NCBI GenBank assembly: GCA_914767715.1
Contig: OU612066.1
Span: 15,939,001-16,003,000 of the forward strand
DNA: 64,000 bases
Reading direction: 5' to 3'
From: Membranipora membranacea
Lineage: Eukaryota > Bryozoa > Gymnolaemata > Cheilostomatida > Membraniporidae
The position numbers and the translations under genes are program-made. How positions within the stretch are numbered: the first letter of the stretch is position 1; every line of letters starts with the position of its first letter. Below are positions 36,801 to 49,900 of the stretch, in pieces. Under the pieces are notes generated by a model. The model made no database searches, was not told the DNA's origin, and saw nothing but the letters and a program-made list of their open reading frames with translations.

Positions 36801-38233
36801 AGGGCAGGCAAGAACGGCAAAGTGGTGATACTCTACAATCTCCTTAAGAACTGCAACTTTCATTGGAAATGGAGAAATCTCAATCAGACGAGCAATGGTG
36901 GATACGAGCCACCAAACAACGGATATGATGATAATGACAAAGACAATGACAGGATATCTGCAGCTGGGGATGGTGTATGCTCTGAGAAAGGGTATGTCAA
37001 AACAGTTACGGCAGAATGGGGTGAAATGTTTACAAAAGCAATCTCTAAGAATAACAATGGTGAATGCTCATCTCGGATTGTCCAAGGAACATCAGCAACC
37101 TTGAGGAAGGAGGCACTGCTAGCTCGAACACCAATAGAAAACCCACAGCTAACTCAACATGCAGTAATGCACAAAAGGGATATGACTAGCACTTCATTTC
37201 GGACGTCCGGGATTATAATGTCAACAACTGAATCCAACAACCTTAAAGGTATCACCACAGAAAACTATGATAAATCTTAACTGGTCCTAATTATTCTCAT
37301 TGTGAAGTTGAATTTTTCTTGATCTGAAAATGATGAAAAGTAATATGATTTTACGAAATGTTTTCCTGATTCTTAAAGTACCATGGAATGTAGATGGGAA
37401 ATAATGGTCAAATGTTTAATCATATATATAAATCTATCTATACTAAATAAATAGTACTACTGTAAAAGTGTCCATTACCTTTGTAGAGATCACATTTATT
37501 GGATACGGTGCACCAGCAAACCATAGTGTCATGTACCTGAATGGACACTGTGTAACTGGGTCGAAAAAGTTCACACATAACATCTCACAAGCACCAATAA
37601 AACAGGATGGTACCTGGTCGCTGAGTGTCCAACTTCCACTGCCTTGCAGGCTCTCATGGAAATGGAGAGCAGATGGAAAGTGGGAAAAGATAGGTGATAA
37701 AGGAAATCAGGGCAACAGAGAAACATTTCTGAACCGCAGCACAACAATCCACTCCGTTTTCATTCAAGAATATAAGTCGAAAGTCGAAGGTAAGTCTGTC
37801 TTTTCATGTTGAACATCAATTTCCCAAGTATCAGTATTTAGCGATGTTGGTGGAAGGCAGGAGTCCACATGCATCACAGTTATAGGTTAAATTGTAACAT
37901 ACTTTTGCGAAAGTTACCTCAGATTCTGTGTGTTTTGATAGAGGAATCTTTGTATTGTGTGAGATTATTTTAGGTGAACCGCCACAGAGATGAGAGATAT
38001 CTTGTGTAGTAGGATGGGGTAGCAAAAAAATATGATTTATTGATTAATTACATTTTCAGCAAATTTTGTCACCTTTTTGTGTTGCATCGTATTTTAAAAA
38101 CAGGCATATCTTTACATTTTGCAGCGATGGTAGAGCAGCCTGTAATCTTTGTGTTGAAAGGAGAATTTCCTAGTTATGATGGCATGCTCGCAGATCACTA
38201 TAGTGTCTGCGGTCGATGTGATAGAATAAAGGA
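33872..38233 (+). repeat. segmental duplication, copy 2 (upstream DNA plus receptor B exons 1-5)
   Basis: Partner of 20849-24880. The extra length is mainly the 357-bp element at 35506-35862. Exon order, intron positions and most intron sequence are preserved. Confidence 0.9.
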
Positions 38234-41146
38234 AGAATATCCATTATCAAACTGGACCTGCTCAGACCCCGCTTTGAGAGAAGGGGATGAGGTGACCGTT
38301 AAGACTGAAATTTATGCTCATTGCGATTTTGAATGGAAGTGGAGAAACAGAAACTATGATAATAACAGTTCTGATCCATACTTTTGTGGCTATGAATTAG
38401 CAGAAACAGATAAAAACCGTAAACTTCTTATTGATGATGGTTGTGGCCCTGATAAAGTAACTAAATTGGTTGTACAATGGAACATTTCTGACTGGACCAC
38501 GAAGCAAGGAAAATGTATAGACAAGCCTGCAAGTCACTTTCCTCATACAACCTTACCAGAATCTTCTCTCACTGATTTCATCACAGATACAACAGAGATA
38601 GCCACAACACGGGTCACGACGTCAGGTTCTCCTATATTATCTAGCCTGCTGATGACACCTACCATATTGGATACCAAAACATCCGAAAAGGCCAAAACTA
38701 TGGACTCTATTGAAACTACCCAAAATCCCCCCTTACCACCATCAACCACACAGAGTATAAATGTAACTCAACACTCATCGTCAGGAATTACATCCGCTGC
38801 AACCATATCTTCGCCAAATACTGTAGAGCAGACCCAATCCTTTTCTTCCTCCACAACTTTTCTGCCATCTACCACAGCAAAAGATTCACAGGGTATCGCA
38901 AGCACTCAAGTACACCCCAACTCAACTGACATCCAAAACGTAACAGCTGCTGATTACCAAACTCAAACCAGTTCTAATAAGGTAACAACTGAACCTTCAC
39001 AGAACAAGACCTCCATCATCCTGAGTACCCAGGCCACAAATACTTCAGCCAATAAATCCTTAGCAGCAATAGGTAAGTTCAATTCTGAATTGCCCATACT
39101 GAATCGAACTTAAAGTGTTGTTCCGATCTTACTGCATTATTTATTTAGACAGTCACTGTACTAGTGGAACTGGAAAATTTTACTGTTGTTGATCTGTTAG
39201 CTCTAGGCAAATTAGTACAATCTTCCAGCGGTTGGACAAAATGTATTATTGTATTACATGGGGAATTCGCTCAACAATTAATTATCTATCTGATTTTATT
39301 TATAGGAAAGGCAAATGGAAACAACAATAACACCAAGAAAACTACTAAGAAGTCAAAGAATGTGCTGACCCAAGGTATTACATGGGAAATTACGATTCAA
39401 AGAGCAGTGATAGTTAAATGTGTTGGGATGTGACTGAAGACAATATTGGCCATAGTTTGCTTACTCACTCATAGGCAATTTCAAATGGCATTCACTTCAC
39501 TGATTCATAATTTACCCTAGGGCAAGAGGATTTAATATTGATTTAGTTTCGTTTGGCTATCTTGTGGGTGATTTATCATTAGCTATCAGCAATTTTGGCT
39601 AACTAAGGTGGGAGCTTATGAGATGGAGTAAACTTTAGCTAGCAATAAATCTCGCTAGTTCAAGCATGAGCTGAAAACAAATGAAAACTTTTCCTTCTAC
39701 AATGGCTTAAGTCCTTTAGGATAGGGTAGGATTCTGATCTAATACCATTATGGACATTCTTTGATTGTAGAGCAGATAATTATCATATCAGTGTGTGTTT
39801 CGCTCGCAGTTGTGCTGACAGTAGGTGCTATAGTACACTGGCAAGTTATGCAGTAAGTTGTCAGAGATCTATAAGAAATTTTTAAAAATTGTTAAATTCA
39901 ACTTTGAAAATTGCAACCATGATTGACTGCCGACGTATTTATTATTCTGCTACGGAATGACTCACTAATACTAAGGGTATTCTCATGAATTGGAATGTCT
40001 TGACAATGATGAAATCACTGCCCATGCACCAAACAACTGCTGTCAAAACCTTCATTCTTACTGATTATATGTTCCAAATTTGTTTTCAGGAAGAAAAAGA
40101 AACCGGCTACTGGACATTCTCTGGAAGACTTGGATCCATACATTTCATACATATCAACAGGCGGAGACGGTAACCACACCCCTTATCTATCACAAAGGCA
40201 CACAGTGGAGACAATTGGGCTTGATGACATAGCCTTTGAACCAAATCAGCTATATGAATCAAGCGGAGACCTGGCAGAAGATGGTACCAATTTGGATGAA
40301 GGGATTTACTCGTTGGCAGGTAGTAATACGATGTATCATTCATCTGTGATGCTTGTATTGATGGGCACAGTGGATCAGTATCAATCAGCCAAACAAACAA
40401 TTAACCACATAATTTAGGGTTGAAAACTGGGTTTTAGTAGGTTATTCTGTCTAAGTTCCACAAACATTAGTTTTTCGAACTAACCATTACACAATATTCT
40501 ACATAGAGGTTAACACTATTCATATGTTCAAATGGTTCAGATGAGGTATCCGCCACGCCACCGCAACAAAACAGTGCGATAGGAGGTGTGATGGATGAGA
40601 ATGAGTACATGGTTCCCCCAGAGCCAGTCGCGGTGACCCCCTCAGAGTATATGGTGCCGCCAGCACCGGTTGAAGTACCACCACCAGTACCGAACACTTC
40701 TGGACTTCAGTCAAGAGCAAACCCGCTATATGAGGATAGCATGCCTAGAAAGGTCGGTCACAAATAAGCTGATATATTCTAACCTACAGATATATGTACT
40801 TCACTGATACTGGCCCTTTAGTGAATTAAAAAATTTAAACAAAATAATAAACTGTGTTATTTATGTCACTTTGCGGAATTAAGACCTTGGGAATTGTGAT
40901 AAACGCAGGTGTAAAAGAAACAGAAACATTAAAAAATAGTATTTGGAGGACATTAAACTCTTGAAACATAATAAAAAAATACACTGAACTAGACCTTGAA
41001 TATAATAACATCATAAAATTTCCACCGAAAATAATTGATATTAATTCTATTGAGGTATTCTGAATGAAATATATTGTGTTATTCTTATATTGCAGAATGG
41101 AGGCAAACCCTCTATAAGAATTGTCTACTCCGAAGTGCGAAAGTGA
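35405..41146 (+). CDS. receptor B: four-module type I membrane protein with tyrosine-motif tail, unnamed family
   Basis: Exons: 35405-35456 (signal peptide, MELNLAWTFLFMSHWAIG), 36039-36362 (A1), 36658-37248 (B1), 37487-37789 (A2), 38125-39072 (B2 plus stalk), 39306-39374 (Lys/Asn-rich juxtamembrane), 39771-39852 (membrane helix, SVCVSLAVVLTVGAIVHW), 40090-40319, 40541-40752, 41096-41146 (tail). All junctions join in phase, giving 953 aa. Cysteine pattern and WKW motifs are as in receptor A. The stalk is long, Ser/Thr/Pro-rich, with several NxS/T sites (NVT, NST, NKT, NTS), so it is probably heavily glycosylated. The tail has KKKK after the membrane, PYISYI, QLYESSGDL, GIYSLA, EYMVPP twice, a proline-rich PAPVEVPPPVP, NPLYEDSMP and a C-terminal IVYSEV. 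These are typical SH2, SH3 and PTB ligand shapes. It shares the duplicated 5' half with receptor A but has a different tail. Ligand unknown. Confidence 0.8.
35506..35862. mobile_element. 357-bp non-autonomous element with CACTA-type ends and tRNA-like core
   Basis: The ends cactatgttcccaaggttcg and, on the other strand, cactatggtcccatgcttcg form inverted repeats of about 27 bp with the cgattttgt that follows. TAT flanks both sides (35503-35505, 35863-35865) as a candidate 3-bp target duplication. It is missing from the paralogous intron of receptor A. The core has pol III-like boxes: tggctgaatggttag near 35657 and gttcaagac near 35737. Confidence 0.7.
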
Positions 41147-43415
41147 ACATGAACAGAATGGCTACTTAAACCAGGGAGTATCCATGTTACCCCTGGAGTA
41201 AACCAGACTCTAAATGGCCCAGGCCGCTTACCTCTTCTGAGACAGCAAATGCCTCCTTTCTTTGACAAAGTTGTCTCCTCACAAACACTTTAGAGACAAA
41301 TCACTTCTGACCATAGACATCGATACAACTGATACATCGATAGTCTATTACTATGCTTCTGACAAATTTTTTTTATTATTCCATTGGAGTAAGCAACATA
41401 TTCTATAATACACAACAGTGTTGGTAAAATCTATTGGTACAGCTGTCCTCAACCCCATCTGATTGCTAGTGTAATTAATCTGCTAGGTGATATCTTATCA
41501 ACCACTGACCCATGCTAAATAATACTCCCTACGTCAAATATCCATGATATCACAGGTTTTGATTATTCATGGAATCAGACCATTCTTTAAGGATACAGCT
41601 CTGAGCTTTGCTGAATGTTTATGATTAGAACAAATTAAACTAGTAGTCTTTTTTTTATCTGCAACATCCCCGTCTACCTTATATATTCGCTACTGCATGA
41701 TTATTTAATGTCATATTTTTTTATGAAGACTTTGCCTGCAGTCTGAAATATTTGTTTTCATTATAATACAATACTCTCGCATTTATAAGCATGGGAGGTG
41801 TTGTTTCCGTGTATGAACCTTCTGACTATCAAACAATGGTGAATGGCAAGGCGATTATCCTCTTATCAGCTATCATAACCGTGTACACAATGGGTTCTTA
41901 TCAGAATAGATAGCAAGTTTCCTCATAATGAGAGATACTGGCGTTAGACTCACGTGTTTGAGATGAGCTTTTGTAACTGCACACTATTATACTTCAAAGT
42001 CTAAATTTATTATGTTACATTGTTGTGATGTAAATTTTGGACCTGACCCACACCTGCTCAGGAGCTAGGTTTTGGAGTTGTGCTCTTTGTTTTCGAGAGG
42101 AGACAAGTCACAATCACATAGACCTTGATTGTACCAGGGAAGGTGGTCTCCCACCCTCCCTGATTGTACAATATACAGACCTACCACTTCCTCGCTCATT
42201 GGGGGTGATAATCACTCAGTTGCCCTTTCAAAGTCCGATTTCAACAATACAAGTAACCATGAATTCAGCGTCAAATGAATTGGCATTAGAGTGTTCAATT
42301 GACACAATCAAATGTCTAATTGCAGCCAGAGGCTTTTGTGCTATAAGCTGTCTATTCTAACAACTCAAGCCACAAAAAGCTACACAATCCTGTAAATAAG
42401 TCAATGTCCCAACTGTTGGCCCTACCAGAAATACCTTATCACTTTGACAACACAATATTCATTTTGACCAAGTCATTATTTTAGTCATATATTAATGTTA
42501 CCCACAAACATATTGCACTATTTCTTTTTCTTTGGTAAGTTCGCCCTCATGTACATATGTCAGATTCAGGTTGTTGCATATTAGCAGAAAATTGTCCCAA
42601 AATCCAATGTCATGTGCCTGCCTGACACTGAGGTGGGTAGGGAATCAGGACAGCTCATCTCTGTCGATGGGCTGAGTTGTCAGTTTGAGCCAACTCGGCT
42701 TGCTGAGTACAAGCAAGCTTCAGCCAACTCATCATTAAATGGGGACTATTGTAACAACAACTAGGTTATCTTTTTATTTTATTGAGTATTATAGTCAATA
42801 AATAAAATAGCATAATGAGACCAAATAGCTCATGCTTTTTAAGATTGCCATATTAGAAATTTGTACCTATTAACTGTGTTATTCACCATGATTCAGGCGC
42901 CGGTTTTATAATAAACTACAGTAATTAGATACCATATAAAATAAATGTTGCCCAAGAACTGCCCAAGTTTTTGATGGGCCGTAAGCTACATCAAATGTAA
43001 GAATAGAAATAGTATACAAGACGTTCATAGCCATAGCAATACACAGTCATAATAAACACCTTGTTTTAAATATGAATGAAAATGATACAATTGGCAGAGA
43101 CTCATGAAATAATTTTGCATCCGAGTTTTTCGTCGCTTATGATTTAATACTGAACTGTGCAAAGCTTTGTGTGCTGAGGTTACTGAATATTGACCTAAGA
43201 TAACAACAGAAATGAGTCAGAATTGACCAAAATAACTTACATAATTATCGTTTTAATTATCCTGTCGCATATCAAGTTTGTTTTACAAAAAACCAACTGC
43301 AGATAAATCCTACTTCTGCAAAGTGTTGATGCTGAAAGTATAATGTCACCATTTTCCTCCAAAGTTGCATGCTTAGAACTGGCTATCACAGCGGCAAGGG
43401 CTTGCGGTTTCTATA
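41147..43415. other. convergent intergenic DNA between receptor B and BACURD gene
   Basis: No frame looks coding. The non-ATG 107-codon frame at 42037-42360 has no recognisable features. The stretch should contain both 3'UTRs. Confidence 0.6.
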
Positions 43416-46400
43416 TTATTTGCGCCGGAGACGATCTACACCTCTCTCAAGTCTTTCATCACGCTCATCACCGTCTAGCCCTAAAGACATGGTGGCTTTC
43501 ATAAGCTCAGAATCGGGGAGTGAGTCTCTGTTCTCATAAAGTAAACTATTCAATGTTTCTTCATAAATACGGGCTTCCGGAAACTCAACCTGTATAAATA
43601 GTAACATTGAGTACACAAAACATGCTGTGACTAGTATTTTTCCAAGCGATGGAAAGTCACATGACACACAAAGCTGTTGCTATTGTACACCTTAATGTGT
43701 GACAATATCATTTACATACTACCATATAAATAACATTAATATACCACATTTGTTGCATATGTGATATAAATGGATGATTTGTAAAAAAAGTATGGGTAAC
43801 TTCGAGTTACCCTCTCTCTGAACTGATATGTCAATAAGGGAGCAACTCCAAGTTATATGTGACAGATAAAAATGTTTTGTTTATGATTTCAAAGTTTTCT
43901 TGCACACTGACAAAACTGAAAGTAAACCAGCGTCATGGACACTGTATGTCCATCTAGAAAGCTGAGAATTTAAATCTTTAGTAGATCGAATCTATTTAGA
44001 CCAGCTTGTCTGTCCTACATGTCAAGCATTCTGTATAAAGTACTTTACAAACCTTAGTATGTTTCTTGTCTTGACCATACACAATGGAGGTGCAGTCAAC
44101 GTCAACTATTTTCTGAGCATTGCCGTAGAATGACCATAGGCATATTTCATTACTGACCAGGACATCTTTCATGAACAATATGCGTTCGCTAAACCGCAAC
44201 GATAATTTGTCGAATAATTCTATGTTACGTAGAATATTGTCGTCTGAGTGACTGAAACAGAACAAAGTTTGATTGTACCTTGTAAGAACAATTAGCAGTT
44301 CATGAAACTTTAAAGCGGTGATATCAACAGATTGTTGGAATTAAGACATCAAATATAGAAGTCGATGGATCAGATGTGGTGATATGCTACGAAATCACCA
44401 CAAAAATACAAGACATAAATGGCACACTTTTTGAGAAAATACGAAATTTTAGATTTTAAATATATCTTCTCTTACGAAAATCTAGTTACTTAAGTGGAGA
44501 GTTCTTCACAAAATATTGCCAGATATGGCGCATCAATGTGACATGTCAACACCACATTTTCTTTCAAATGCTCTTTTATTTACTCGATTATGGCCTTGGC
44601 ACACCAGCCATGTTCTTTTTGTAACAAAAAAGCAAAACACTAGTGGGCTGTATGTAGTCAGAGTAAGGCTAGAATACCACAGCTAACGCTTCAATCTCTG
44701 TAAATCTATTTGGAAATGTGTAAAGGACGATATTAGCATTTCAAAGTACGGAGAAACATACCTAGTATATGAGTATTTATTATTATGTCTGTTACAGGAC
44801 AATTTGACTATAGGTTTGCGACACGTTGAGATTATGTGTTGTTCTTCTTTAGCTGAAGTAATGAGGGGTACTCTGCACACTGGCACATATTCATCTTTGG
44901 ATTTCTTCAGCGCCTAGAAATATAAAGAAACAAGCTACTAGAAGTTGCATCAAGCAAATAAATGAACAAAATATGTTTCATCATCAAAATATTGGCTTTT
45001 TGATGACTGAATAATAAAGTGAGCTGGGCATCATATATACCATGACAGGAAAGTTGAATTTTCCCCTTTAGATGTTTTCTCAGCATAGTTGCTGGATATA
45101 GCGCATACTGTGATGGGATTCTTTTTAAAAACTCAAGTTTTATCTTAATATTTTGGGATTGGAAACAATCAAATCCATGAAAATCAAAGCCTCAAATAGC
45201 ACACAGCTGATTTCTGTAACAAATATTAATATTTAGGATTAGACCTGACTCCTAGCTAATGTGTTTCGGCGATTGAACTTTTTGAGATCCAGGTTAAATT
45301 CCTGATTTGGTACTGGCAAACCATTCACCCTAGCCAAGTCCATGCAGAATAGGACGAAAACTACCGAAGGTCTACTAGCCTATGTGTTTGCACAAACCAC
45401 ATGCAGCAAAATGACCCCTCTGCCTCTGATAAAAAAGTAGCGAGATACCAGCAGCATGGATACAAAGTGCCGTGTGAACACGATGAGCACCGGTACATGC
45501 ATTTAGAAGGAGGATAAATGTTCTACGCTTCAAAGATGATGAGCTCTGATTAGCCATTGGCTAGAGGAGCCCACAGCCAAAATACCTCAACACATTGGCT
45601 ACCAGGCTTTCTAATGATAAGTTGTTTTAAACGATTTACGTAATTCTGACCTGTTCACACAGCTCCACCAGCTGTTGTATACAGTAATACTTTGCTTCCA
45701 CGAGTATTTCCGTCAACTCCTCACGGCGTGATTCGCTGGGAAGAGCAACGGTACCATCACGCAAGAAGTTTAATATCAGTCCAAAATTCTTACCGCATCT
45801 ATCAATGAGAATCCATCCTACAATAAATTAAGCAACTGTTTCAAAATCAATTCTCAATTTTCGCCAACATAACATGATGAGGAGGGGACTCCCTAACCTT
45901 GTCGCGCACTTGACGGTTTTAGCGAGGTCAAAAGCGAAACACCAGTGTGATGAGCAAAAAGTCTAGAGGTCTTGCCACATGTTACTGTCTATTCTTGTGT
46001 CGTCAGTTATGACATGCCAGAATAAGAAGTTTCATATAGAGAGATTTGGGAAAGCCTGAAATGTCTCATTCATCACAACGAGGAATGTTCTGATCCATCG
46101 TGCTTTTGCAACCAGATGATAATATGAAACATCTCATTCAATTCCTGGGAGTATCTCCGGTCATCTATCTGTGACTATAATGAGTCTTGTGTTGTTGTAG
46201 TAGATAGATATACATAAATATATACAAAATTTGTCCAAAAAAACATGTAATTTATATATATTAATTAATATATTAATATATTCATAATTTTATTTATTAC
46301 TTTACTACACAATATTGCACTACTAATTGTGCTCAAGTCTAAGCACAGAGCAGACAAGAAATCCCAGATAGAGGATAACGCATACTTCACCAACCTTCTG

Positions 46401-46566
46401 AATCAGTCAGAACCTCCATTCTCCCACTGAACATGGCCCTTAACATGTTGTCATGTTTAGTCAAAGTTCCTATGGTGGTGTAGTAAAGAGTACCACCAAC
46501 ATTCAGCTTCACATATTTGGAGCTAGAAGCATTGCTGGGATATACCACTACTCTATTGTCTCCCAT
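43416..46566 (-). CDS. KCTD10/KCTD13/TNFAIP1-like: BACURD-type BTB/KCTD adaptor of cullin-3 ligase
   Basis: Members of this family are substrate adaptors that link CUL3 to targets such as RhoA through a T1-type BTB domain. Coding exons (minus): 46566-46395, 45817-45651, 44913-44762, 44251-44053, 43589-43416; 287 aa with all phases continuous. The start is the ATG at 46566 ([20 protein letters not shown]). The BTB domain covers about 16-115 with [53 protein letters not shown] and [17 protein letters not shown]. The family-specific C-terminal half has [63 protein letters not shown] and [19 protein letters not shown]. Length is slightly under the vertebrate 310-330 because of a short tail. Vertebrates have three paralogues; this looks like the single invertebrate form. 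Confidence 0.94.
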
Positions 46567-46993
46567 TGTCACCTCGGTGCACTGCAATCCGTCTAAGATA
46601 TTACCATGACTAATGATACATTGAAATTCACTTTTATTTATAGTGTCCAGTCTTTGGGAAGATAAAATAAAAATGTATTTTTAGAACAGGAAACTACAGA
46701 ATGGTGTGTTCTGCAGAATAGTTGTGGTTTTCGAGTCAAGTGAGGCCAATGTTCATAGCCCGGCTTTGTGTCGAGAGATGTGAATATTTGATCCTAGGTT
46801 ATTTTGCAGTTAGCTACTTCTCTTAACATATTTCCGGTTTAAAGTTCACACAATAATCTGAAATAAGATTTCTATACATACAGTCTCCCTATCTATCATA
46901 ATGTAATTTCAGTTCCTGACTTGCTGCATTCATTTCAAATAGCGGTGTATCAGTGAAGAAGGCAACCTGGCTGAGGAACAAGAAGAAGACACA
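46567..46993. promoter_or_regulatory. 427-bp divergent promoter region, BACURD / TMEM104
   Basis: The two start codons lie head to head, 427 bp apart, so a shared bidirectional promoter is likely. No clear TATA box in either direction was noticed. 5'UTR exons could lie here too. Confidence 0.55.
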
Positions 46994-49900
46994 ATGGGGC
47001 GTCCAGCTCCAGGGGCGCTGACTGAGGTTGGCTCACAGTTTTCCCCAACTGTAAGTAGTAAAGTACACTTTGATTTGACTTACACACACTAGCCTAGCTA
47101 GCTGACTGACATAGAATAGATGATAGGACATAGGCATATGGAGTGCCAAGCATGTATACTTTGCCAATGTCTATGATCATGGACATTTGCAAAGTATACA
47201 TACATACAACTTGAGATGCCTATCTGACTTAGTGCTTTTAATTAAATAAATTGTTATTACTATCTATACTTTGAAGTATGTTGTTGTCAGTGGTCAGTGA
47301 AAAGAAGTAGAATCTGATCAACTAACATGTAAGCAATTCAGCTGAAACTTGACTTGATGATACAAAAGGAGACCTTGAATTAATGATACACCCTGCATGC
47401 TTTACCTGCATACTTCTTGAGTGTAATATCATCAATTGTTAGTTACTGATAGCATATCTTTGAAGAGTGTTGGTCATTAAACCCTAACCCCACAGCTGAT
47501 GCTACCTGTAAAACTCACAAGGTTGGTCAATCGAGACAGATCACAGAGTAAAAGTTAAATAATTGACATGAAATATGTAGTGAGTGGCCTGGAGTGAGCT
47601 GCGTGCAGTAGAAGCTTAGAATAAGTTTGTTCCCTCTGTGGTGGCGGAGAGATATTGCAAATGTTTGGTATCGAGGCACCTCAATACCAAACATTTGCAA
47701 TAACTCTCTATCATTACAGAGGGAACGAACTTTTTCTAGCAGAAGCTTTCGTATGAGAGTCGGTCACTAGCATTCAATATATAAATTCTAACCAAGGATT
47801 GATGTTAATCTGTCTATAGTCTAAAATTGTACTTTTTTATTATGAAAATAGTACCCTATCCTTATGTCATAAACCCTCCTTGATTTTGTTTAGGTGAAAG
47901 CAGGTAGTTATAGGACAAACTCCCATGCGAAAGTGTATTTGATCAGATATATTTTTCAAATTCGATGGTTGATCCCTTTCTATGCCCCTATCATCTAAGG
48001 AGTATATTGAATCTGATAATTTACTTCCAGGTGGGAATGGTGTTTGTCTTCAATCTAATTGTTGGAACGGGAGCTTTGGCAATGCCAGGTGCTTTTCACA
48101 ATGCTGGATGGTTACTCAGTCTTATCCTAGTCATCTGTATAGCTTTTACCAGGTGAGTATTTGGTTGCATACCAATCGCGCTTTACTTCTATGCTGGTAG
48201 CTTCGCCCCCCCATAACCTCATACTTCATGCATTTGATGGGCCATGAGTGCAAGCTAACAATTACATCTTCCAGGCTTGGTACTTAGAGCTGCACTATGT
48301 TTTAACATCAGCTTAACCAACTAAACAACAGACAAAACGCAGTCAGCCATAATCGTTATCAATGATGTTGGAGATGTTTATTGGAGTTGAATTTATTTTC
48401 TTAAAAATTCCACATAATAACAGATAGGTTAATATCCCCAATAGTAACATAGTGCGTTATTGGATGGTTGGGCGTTTGCCAATTTTTTGATTTTGTACAT
48501 TTATTATCTTGGCACCAGTGCACTGAATTTAGACCATCAAATTTTACTTTTCAATTGGGCATCTCATTAACTTTGATATTTAGGGACAATTCTCATAAAG
48601 CCTGATCCTGGTGGTTGGATTGCATCTGATGTCCTTTGCTCAGTTAGAAACCCTATTATTACTTTGATATCATAGGGATGGAAGCAGCTGGTACTACAAT
48701 AACTGCAATAGCAACGAGGAAGTTCAATCTTGCGTGTGTGGTGCACTAATGTAAAAGTCATACACATAGACTTAATATACTATATTAGTATATTAAGTCT
48801 ATGGTCATACATTTCAAATATTGTCACCCTGTAGCATGCTTTCTTAATAAATACTAAGTACTAAATACTAAATACTAGTACGTGATGTTCTACCGGATTG
48901 GCTAGACCTATGCCTCAATGCCATTTATTTGATAGAAATACTTTAGTGGATTGTTTCCATATTATTTAGATATCAGGTTTTTAGGTGACCCTGTATACTT
49001 TGATCTGTGGTATATTATTCTTTTAGTTATGTGACGGTTACGTATGTCGTAGAGACTATGGCCTGTGCTAACGCCATGTTACAATACAAGCGTCGTATAT
49101 CAGGAGAACGTGATAGCGGCGGTGGTGCCCTTAGTCGTAAGAACAGTGATGCCAGCTCAGGCCTCACATACAGCGTGAACATAAATCCTTCTCCTCGTAA
49201 TGAAGGAACCTCCGAAAGAACAAGTTTGTTGGCTGGACCAATAGGTAAGTGATTGGGTGCCCCGGAATAATTTCAGATAAGATTTCCCTCTCTACGTTTA
49301 AGTAATTGACTCAATCGATTCTGACTGAATTTGGAAAAGAACTTGAAAGTGTCATTAACTTACTATTTTACCTTTTGCATTAGAAGCTTATGACAGTAAT
49401 CTGGTATCATTTCTTGCAGACAATTGTACTTGTAAGTTGAGGCGTAGGCCTGTTTTGTGAGTTTTACGGGTAATTTATTGTTCATGGGTTTTTAGTTTTG
49501 ATTCTCCAACTTCCTCATCACGCAATGCACCCCTGTTCGCAATAATAACATCAAAGGAACCCCCCCCACTCATCATAACTGCACTGGACCCGATAGAGTA
49601 AATTGTGAAACCAAAACTAAAAAGCTTTTTTGATATTTAATAAACTTTCTTCCTTTATACATTAATAGAGCACTAAATGAAATTCATGATGAACAAAAAA
49701 TTTGGAAAAAGATCAACCACGATTGCACACTCTGACCTAATGCCTGCCTGATTCTTTTCCGTGACAAAATTCTCACTACAATTCGTAAAGGTCTATGTAT
49801 AGGCTAAATACAATGCGTAAGAAACGAATAACCACCATTATTATTCTTTGACAGCTGATGATTACTTCAAGATAAGAGAACGGGTTGAAATGGTAAGCAT

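Noticed and set aside
22424-41146. cnidarian Alr-type allorecognition genes
   Set aside because: Exon layout and tyrosine-bearing tails are similar in style, but I see no sequence similarity to Alr domains. Kept as an analogy only.
42037-42360. 107-codon frame as a gene
   Set aside because: No ATG start, no recognisable motif, no splice context; lies where 3'UTR sequence is expected.
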